The notes below the pieces were generated by a model. It saw nothing but the letters and a program-made list of their open reading frames with translations, made no database searches and was not told the origin of the DNA. Below are positions 59,611 to 64,000 of a DNA stretch of 64,000 bases, piece by piece (position 1 is the first letter of the stretch; each line of letters opens with the position of its first letter). A program made the translations under genes and the position numbers. This stretch comes from Bacillota bacterium (GTDB lineage: Bacteria > Bacillota > Dethiobacteria > DTU022), in NCBI GenBank assembly GCA_030611385.1, contig JAUWPV010000001.1, positions 69,217 to 133,216 of the forward strand. Reading direction: 5' to 3'.

Positions 59611-60618
59611 ATGGCTCAGTTGTATGCTGTTGTGTTAGCGGCAGGAGAAGGCAAAAGAATGCGCTCAAAGCTGCCCAAAGTTCTTCATCCCCTTTGCGGC
59701 AGGCCGATGCTCAGTTACATTCTGGAAAGTGCTGCTGAACTGACAGACCATATTCTGGTTGTTGTTGGTCACGGCGCTTTCCAGATCAAGGCTGTTTTCG
59801 GCGAAAAACGGCATTATGTTTTACAAAAAAAGCTATTGGGCACAGGACACGCTGTAATGCAGGCTTTAAAAGATTTGCCGCCGGAGGGGGCACTGCTGGT
59901 GTTGTGCGGAGATACTCCGCTTCTGGAAGCCGGGCATTTGCATAAGCTGCTGGATCACCATGAACGGAAAACCGTTAAGGTGTTGACAACCATTCTGCCG
60001 GATCCTACAGGGTATGGGAGGATTATTCGAGGTCCAAACAATCTGATCGAAAGGATTGTAGAAGAAAGAGATGCGTCAGCCCGGGAAAGAGAAATCTGCG
60101 AGATCAACACCGGTACATACTTTTTTGATCTTGGGTTACTTAATCACTACCTGCCTCTCCTAACGACTGAGAATGCGCAGAGAGAATATTATTTAACCGA
60201 TATTATTGCTTTAATGAGTCAGGATGGCCATAAGGTCGGAGCATATCTGATTGATGATTACCGGGTAAGTTTGGGTATTAATAACCGCATTCAGCTGGCA
60301 GAAGCAGGATCACTGATGCGAAAACGAATTAATCAATCCCTGATGTTGAAAGGGGTGACCATTGTGGATCCTGATTCAGCCTACATCGATTATGATGTCC
60401 AAATTGGTCCCGATACTGAGATCAGACCAAATTGTGTTCTGGAGAGCGGGACTACAATCGGCTCGGGATGCCAAATTGGTCCAAATACGCACCTTCGCCA
60501 GGCTGTGATCAAAGATCTTGCCGTCGTTCAGCATTCGGTCATTATCGGTAACACTATTGAGCGTGAGCAGAAAATAGGCCCTTTTGCGTATAGCAGGTTT
60601 GGAAAAATGGAAAAGTAA
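59611..60618 (+). CDS. glmU: GlmU uridyltransferase with truncated acetyltransferase domain
   Basis: A 335-aa GlmU. The N-terminal pyrophosphorylase is complete: VVLAAGEGKRMRSKLPKVLHPLCGRPML, GTGHAVMQAL, LCGDTPLLE, GYGRIIRG, EINTGTYFFD, NAQREYYLTDIIALM. The left-handed beta helix starts (VTIVDPDSAYID, IGPDTEIRPNCVLESGTTIG) but stops at IGPFAYSRFG followed by KMEK, where complete GlmU proteins (about 450 aa) continue for some 115 residues bearing the acetyl-CoA site. None of the remaining helix is found in any frame before prs. The acetyl transfer to GlcN-1-P is thus unlikely here. Confidence 0.92.
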   Translation: MAQLYAVVLAAGEGKRMRSKLPKVLHPLCGRPMLSYILESAAELTDHILVVVGHGAFQIKAVFGEKRHYVLQKKLLGTGHAVMQALKDLPPEGALLVLCGDTPLLEAGHLHKLLDHHERKTVKVLTTILPDPTGYGRIIRGPNNLIERIVEERDASAREREICEINTGTYFFDLGLLNHYLPLLTTENAQREYYLTDIIALMSQDGHKVGAYLIDDYRVSLGINNRIQLAEAGSLMRKRINQSLMLKGVTIVDPDSAYIDYDVQIGPDTEIRPNCVLESGTTIGSGCQIGPNTHLRQAVIKDLAVVQHSVIIGNTIEREQKIGPFAYSRFGKMEK

Positions 60619-60689
60619 GTATTAAAGAATTATGGTTTTTACAAAAGAAAATAACTGTCCGGCAGGAAAAGCAGAACCAGGAAGAGAAC

Positions 60690-60710
60690 AAAACAGGCGG
60701 TCTGTTTTTT
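60690..60710 (+). terminator. weak terminator after glmU
   Basis: AAAACAG (60690-60696) pairs with CTGTTTT (60702-60708) around a 5-base loop, continuing into more T. Confidence 0.55.
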
Positions 60711-60776
60711 TATTGTCTGTTTAAGCTGGCCGGGCTAGGTAATAATTTGCATAGAGCATCAATGGGAGGGCTAAAG

Positions 60777-61733
60777 TTGGTAAATGGAGAAGAACTGAAG
60801 ATATTTTGCGGCAGCGCAAATCGGGGTTTAGCTGAGGAGATTGCTGATCATATCGGTGTTCCCCTGGGCGATTGCGAGGTCAATCGTTTTAGTGATGGGG
60901 AAATAGCAATCAGCATCGGGGAAAGTGTTCGTGGTACTAATTCTTTTCTGATTCAACCGCTTTGCGGCCCGATCAATGAGAGTATTATGGAGCTGCTGAT
61001 TATTATTGATGCACTCAGGCGGGCTTCGGTCAAATCGGTCAATGCGGTTATCCCCTATTATGCGTACGCCCGACAGGATCGCAAAACTAAGGCCCGTGAT
61101 CCGATTACTGCCAAACTGCTGGCTGATCTGATCACGGCAGCCGGTGCTAACCGGGTTGTAGCCATGGATTTGCATGCCGGGCAGATCCAGGGCTTTTTTA
61201 ATATCCCTCTCGATCACCTGACCGCTTTACCAATACTGGCCAAGTATATTAAGCAGAAGGAGATTAAAAACGGAGTCGTTGTTTCTCCCGATCTGGGTGG
61301 AGTAACCAGAGCGCGTGATCTTGCTAACCGCCTGGGCATGCCGATCGCCATTATCGACAAAAAGCGCCCAGCTCCCAACAAAGCTGAGATCATGCATATT
61401 ATCGGTGATGTTGAAGGTAAAACAGCGATCTTTATTGACGATATGATCGATACAGCCGGAACGATAACACTGGGAGCAGAGGCGCTGATCAGGGAAGGAG
61501 CGCAGGATGTGTATGCCTGTTGCACTCATCCGGTTTTTTCCGATTCGGCGTTTAAGCGCTTAAGCGAATCATGTATAACTGAAGTGATCTATACAAATAC
61601 TATTCCGGTTGATGAAGGATCATTAAAGGGACTGCGGGGGAACTGTTTTAAAGAGCTTTCAGTAGCCCCGCTGATTGGTGAAGCTATTATGCGCATTCAA
61701 AATAAAGTTTCTGTAAGTGCACTTTTTGATTGA
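60777..61733 (+). CDS. prs: ribose-phosphate pyrophosphokinase
   Basis: A 318-aa PRPP synthase. LKIFCGSANRGLAEEIADHIGVPLGDCEVNRFSDGEI, the ATP-binding YYAYARQDRKTKARDPITAKL, DLHAGQIQGFF, and the PRPP loop FIDDMIDTAGT are diagnostic. TTG 60777 lies 6 bases after GGGAGGG and gives the usual length; the earlier TTG 60747 has no such site. PRPP feeds nucleotide, NAD (57 kb gene), histidine and tryptophan synthesis. The glmU-prs-ctc-pth order is that of Bacillus. Confidence 0.97.
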   Translation: MVNGEELKIFCGSANRGLAEEIADHIGVPLGDCEVNRFSDGEIAISIGESVRGTNSFLIQPLCGPINESIMELLIIIDALRRASVKSVNAVIPYYAYARQDRKTKARDPITAKLLADLITAAGANRVVAMDLHAGQIQGFFNIPLDHLTALPILAKYIKQKEIKNGVVVSPDLGGVTRARDLANRLGMPIAIIDKKRPAPNKAEIMHIIGDVEGKTAIFIDDMIDTAGTITLGAEALIREGAQDVYACCTHPVFSDSAFKRLSESCITEVIYTNTIPVDEGSLKGLRGNCFKELSVAPLIGEAIMRIQNKVSVSALFD

Positions 61734-61734
61734 G

Positions 61735-61763
61735 TTGATCTTCACCGCTTCCTGAAGTATACT
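61735..61763 (+). promoter_or_regulatory. promoter of rplY (ctc)
   Basis: TTGATC and TATACT are separated by 17 bases; the -35 overlaps the prs stop codon region. Confidence 0.7.
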
Positions 61764-61786
61764 ATTGCAGAAGGAGGCTGGAATGA

Positions 61787-62464
61787 ATGGATCGAATGGT
61801 TTTAGAAGCACAAACTCGTCCGGCAATGACCAAGGGGAAGCGTAACCAGTTGCGTAATGACAATAAGGTCCCGGCGGTTCTATACGGCAGAGGTGAAGAT
61901 AATTTACCCCTTGCTGTAGATGGACGCACCTTAAGGCAGGTTTTAATTACCGGAGGAAGTAACGTTCTTGTTGATCTCGCGGTAAAGGCAAAAGGGAAAA
62001 AAACACGTCAGGAAACAGTGATGTTCAAAGAGATTCAGCGGGACATCCTCTATCAGGAGAGTATTTTGCACGTTGACTTTATCCGCATCTCAATGACCGA
62101 TAAGATCGAGGTATCTGTACATCTGAACTTTATTGGGGAACCGGTTGGCGCAGTAGCAGGTGGTGTGTTGTCGATGGTTAACCGTGAGGTTTCCGTTAAA
62201 TGCTTACCCGGCGACATTCCCGAACAATTCGACTTAGATATCTCGGGTTTGAACATAGGTGATAGCATTTCCGTCGAAAGCCTTGTTCTCGAGGAGGATA
62301 TTGAATTGATTACTCCTCTGGATACTACGCTGGCTCAGGTTCTGGCGCCAATTGCCGAAGAAGTAATTGAACCGGCTGCCGAAGAACTTGAAGAAGGCGA
62401 AGAAGCTGTCTCTGAAGAAGCAACTGAAGAAACACAGGCGACCGAGAAAGAGACAAAGGAATAA
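61787..62464 (+). CDS. rplY: ribosomal protein bL25, CTC form
   Basis: A 225-aa CTC-type bL25 that binds 5S rRNA. The L25 domain (LEAQTRPAMTKGKRNQLRNDNKVPAVLYGRGE) is followed by the TL5/CTC C-terminal beta domain (HVDFIRISMTDKIEVSVHLNFIGEPVG, VNREVSVKCLPGDIPE) and a strongly acidic tail (EELEEGEEAVSEEATEE). ATG lies 9 bases after AAGGAGG. In Bacillus ctc is a general stress gene. Confidence 0.96.
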   Translation: MDRMVLEAQTRPAMTKGKRNQLRNDNKVPAVLYGRGEDNLPLAVDGRTLRQVLITGGSNVLVDLAVKAKGKKTRQETVMFKEIQRDILYQESILHVDFIRISMTDKIEVSVHLNFIGEPVGAVAGGVLSMVNREVSVKCLPGDIPEQFDLDISGLNIGDSISVESLVLEEDIELITPLDTTLAQVLAPIAEEVIEPAAEELEEGEEAVSEEATEETQATEKETKE

Positions 62465-62489
62465 GGGTAGTAATAAGGAGTTATTTTGT

Positions 62490-62519
62490 GATGCCCCTTC
62501 TCGGAGGGGTATCGATTTT
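62490..62519 (+). terminator. terminator between rplY and pth
   Basis: GATGCCCCT pairs with AGGGGTATC (one G-U pair) around a 6-base loop, followed by GATTTTTTAA. It probably lowers read-through into pth. Confidence 0.75.
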
Positions 62520-62550
62520 TTAAGGTATGTTGTCACATGGGAGTGGTTAA

Positions 62551-63129
62551 ATGCACCTTATTGTCGGTCTCGGCAACCCCGGAAGAGAATATGCCGGCAG
62601 CAGACACAACCTCGGATTTCAGGTGGTGGAAGCACTTTCACGCCGCTTAAAGGCCGCAAAACCGATCCAGAAGCACTGGTCTTTGTGTGCCGTTGCCGAT
62701 TATAAGGGAAAACAGGTTATGCTTGCCCAACCGCTTACCTATATGAACCTCAGTGGCCGTGCTGTTATTGAGTTAATGCGCAATAACAATGTTGATCTTC
62801 TTAATCTGCTGTTTGTTTACGACGATCTGGATCTGCCACAGGGTTCAATCCGCATGCGTAAAAAAGGAGGAAGCGCCGGGCACCGGGGTATTCAATCGAT
62901 TATCGATACCCTTGGTTCCGCTGATTTTCCACGCCTGCGTATCGGTATCGGAAAACCGCCTGATGGTATGGAAGGTAGCGATTATGTCCTTCAAGTTATT
63001 GATCCCGGGGAATTGGTTTTGATCAACGAAGCTTTAAACAAAGCAGTAGAAGCAATCCTTCTATTTGTAGATGAAGGATTGGAAGCAGCAATGAATAATT
63101 TTAACCAGGGATTGCTCTCTTCCGACTAA
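62551..63129 (+). CDS. pth: peptidyl-tRNA hydrolase
   Basis: A 192-aa enzyme that recycles peptidyl-tRNA. IVGLGNPGREYAGSRHNLGF (Asn and catalytic His), PLTYMNLSGRAV, YDDLDLPQGSIRMRKKGGSAGHRGIQSII and RIGIGKP are the full family set. ATG with GGAGTGG upstream. Its stop overlaps by 4 bases the stop of the convergent sigma-54 activator. Confidence 0.97.
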   Translation: MHLIVGLGNPGREYAGSRHNLGFQVVEALSRRLKAAKPIQKHWSLCAVADYKGKQVMLAQPLTYMNLSGRAVIELMRNNNVDLLNLLFVYDDLDLPQGSIRMRKKGGSAGHRGIQSIIDTLGSADFPRLRIGIGKPPDGMEGSDYVLQVIDPGELVLINEALNKAVEAILLFVDEGLEAAMNNFNQGLLSSD

Positions 63130-63998
63130 TCCGGCACTGTAGGTTTGCGAGTTTTTTGCAGGTGATAACGCAGGGCCCGGGGAGTAATGAATAGAAGGCG
63201 GGCAGCTTGAACCTGGTTATTGTAGGTATCTTCCAAGGCGTTTTCGATGATTTTAGTGATCAGTGAATCGCGCCATTGACCGATCTCTTTGCTGAACTGT
63301 TCAAAATTGAATCCTTCCCTGATATTAATTACCTCGAAGAGGGTTTGCTCAAAACGATTAAGCAGATCGGTCAGTTTTGCTGCTTCTCCGGTAACTTGTG
63401 AAAAAAGAATTCTATGATCGGGGTTTAAAGCGTCATAATCATCTGTGTTTGTCGGTATTTCAGTATTATCTTTGCGAATTCTATCCGGAAGATCCTCAAT
63501 ATCAATTTGATCTCCTTTGCTCAATAGGAGTACCCGGGCGACCGTGTTTGAAAGCTCCCGGATATTACCCGGCCATTCATGCCGTTTGATCAAGAGCATG
63601 GCCTGGTCTGTAAACCGTTTGATAGGAATCTTTTTGGCAGCAGATTCTTTTTTCAGGAAATAATCGACAAACAATTCAATATCTTCGAGTCGCTGCCTTA
63701 AAGGGGGAATTTGCAGCGAAGCGACATCCAGTCGATAGAATAGATCTTCCCGGAACTTGTTGGCGGCCACTTTATCGGCAAGATTAGTGTTTGTAGCGGT
63801 AATAATGCGCACGTCCACCTTACACATTTCCTCACCACCAACTCGCAGGAATTCACCTGTCTCCAAAACGCGCAGCAGTTTAATCTGACTAGCCTGACTG
63901 GCTGAGTCGATCTCATCCAGAAACAGGGTAGCCTTGTGAGCCATTTCGAAAATCCCTTTTTTCTTGTGACTGGCTCCGGTAAAAGAACCTTTTTCATG
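63126..63998 (-). CDS. sigma-54 dependent activator, N-terminus outside window
   Basis: The visible 290 residues begin in the AAA+ domain: the sigma-54 contact loop reads GSFTGA (GAFTGA in most) in HEKGSFTGASHKKKGIFEMA, Walker B LFLDEID, RIITATNTNLA sensor I, FREDLFYRLDV and the sensor II region WPGNIRELSN. After a linker of about 90 residues a C-terminal helix-turn-helix (NNQVQAARLLFITPRALRYHL) binds enhancer DNA. The frame is open to the window edge, so Walker A and the sensory domain lie beyond. The long linker between AAA+ and HTH is unusual. Target promoters are unknown. Confidence 0.93.
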   Translation of the reverse strand, partial: HEKGSFTGASHKKKGIFEMAHKATLFLDEIDSASQASQIKLLRVLETGEFLRVGGEEMCKVDVRIITATNTNLADKVAANKFREDLFYRLDVASLQIPPLRQRLEDIELFVDYFLKKESAAKKIPIKRFTDQAMLLIKRHEWPGNIRELSNTVARVLLLSKGDQIDIEDLPDRIRKDNTEIPTNTDDYDALNPDHRILFSQVTGEAAKLTDLLNRFEQTLFEVINIREGFNFEQFSKEIGQWRDSLITKIIENALEDTYNNQVQAARLLFITPRALRYHLQKTRKPTVPD

Positions 63999-64000
63999 GC

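Noticed and set aside
60600..60746. glmU truncation as a simple frameshift
   Set aside because: None of the three forward frames after the stop encodes further beta-helix hexapeptides before prs.

Overview
The window looks like a chromosomal segment from an anaerobic, probably spore-forming Firmicute of the clostridial / Peptococcaceae type (inference). Supporting signs are a T-box leader, a long Gram-positive SRP RNA, Veg, RicT, an AbrB-type regulator, a CTC-type bL25, a GerMN protein, CCA-encoded tRNAs, many TTG/GTG starts behind strong Shine-Dalgarno sites, and sigma-A promoters of the TTGACA-17-TATAAT type. Base composition is moderate, except for one clearly AT-rich inserted element.

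Layout. 1-1058: 3' part of a pyruvate/oxaloacetate carboxyltransferase. 1093-8043: T-box controlled ilvE-ilvD-ilvB-ilvN-leuC-leuD operon (no ilvC, leuA or leuB here). 8256-18015: an EF-G-like GTPase, an ATP-grasp gene divergent from ddl, then udg-response regulator-histidine kinase and a beta-propeller/GerMN protein. 18084-21588: argS, serS and a tRNA-Ser(UGA), tRNA-Ser(GCU), tRNA-Arg(ACG) cluster. 21542-31485: a 9.9-kb integrative element in the 3' end of tRNA-Arg, bounded by 47-bp direct repeats. It carries a tyrosine integrase, a 45-aa ribbon-helix-helix protein (missed by length cut-offs), a two-gene restriction-modification system made of a nuclease-methyltransferase fusion plus an HsdS subunit, several small DNA- or zinc-binding proteins, an excisionase, and one opposite-strand gene with a C-terminal zinc cluster. 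Three pairs of TAGTGCAACA-like sites (left end, middle, right end) look like integrase arm sites. 31577-39773: secreted and zinc-ribbon membrane proteins, tadA, tRNA-Ser(CGA) and an oligopeptide ABC transporter operon. 39911-43365: tRNA-Ser(GGA), SRP RNA, an ACT protein, dnaX, ybaB, recR. 43388-46477: a DUF3786-like protein, a hydrolase, guaB. 46554-63129: tmk-holB-ricT, abrB-like, metG-tatD, an SDR/SCP2 operon, ksgA, a YkuK-like gene, veg, a hydroxyacyl-CoA dehydrogenase, a decayed isochorismatase, nicotinate phosphoribosyltransferase, ispE, a nucleotidyltransferase, a shortened glmU, prs, rplY (ctc), pth. 63126-end: C-terminal part of a sigma-54 activator.

The order serS/tRNA-Ser/tadA/SRP RNA/dnaX/ybaB/recR/tmk/holB/ricT/abrB/metG/tatD/ksgA/veg/ispE/glmU/prs/ctc/pth matches the origin-proximal order of Bacillus, so the right two thirds is an old backbone interrupted by insertions. 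Functional links: all four serine anticodons (UGA, GCU, CGA, GGA) lie near serS, and TadA, which makes inosine-34, is encoded near its tRNA-Arg(ACG) substrate, which is also the integration site of the element. The points most worth a second look are the small defence-carrying element with its site architecture, the shortened GlmU, and the collapsed isochorismatase gene.
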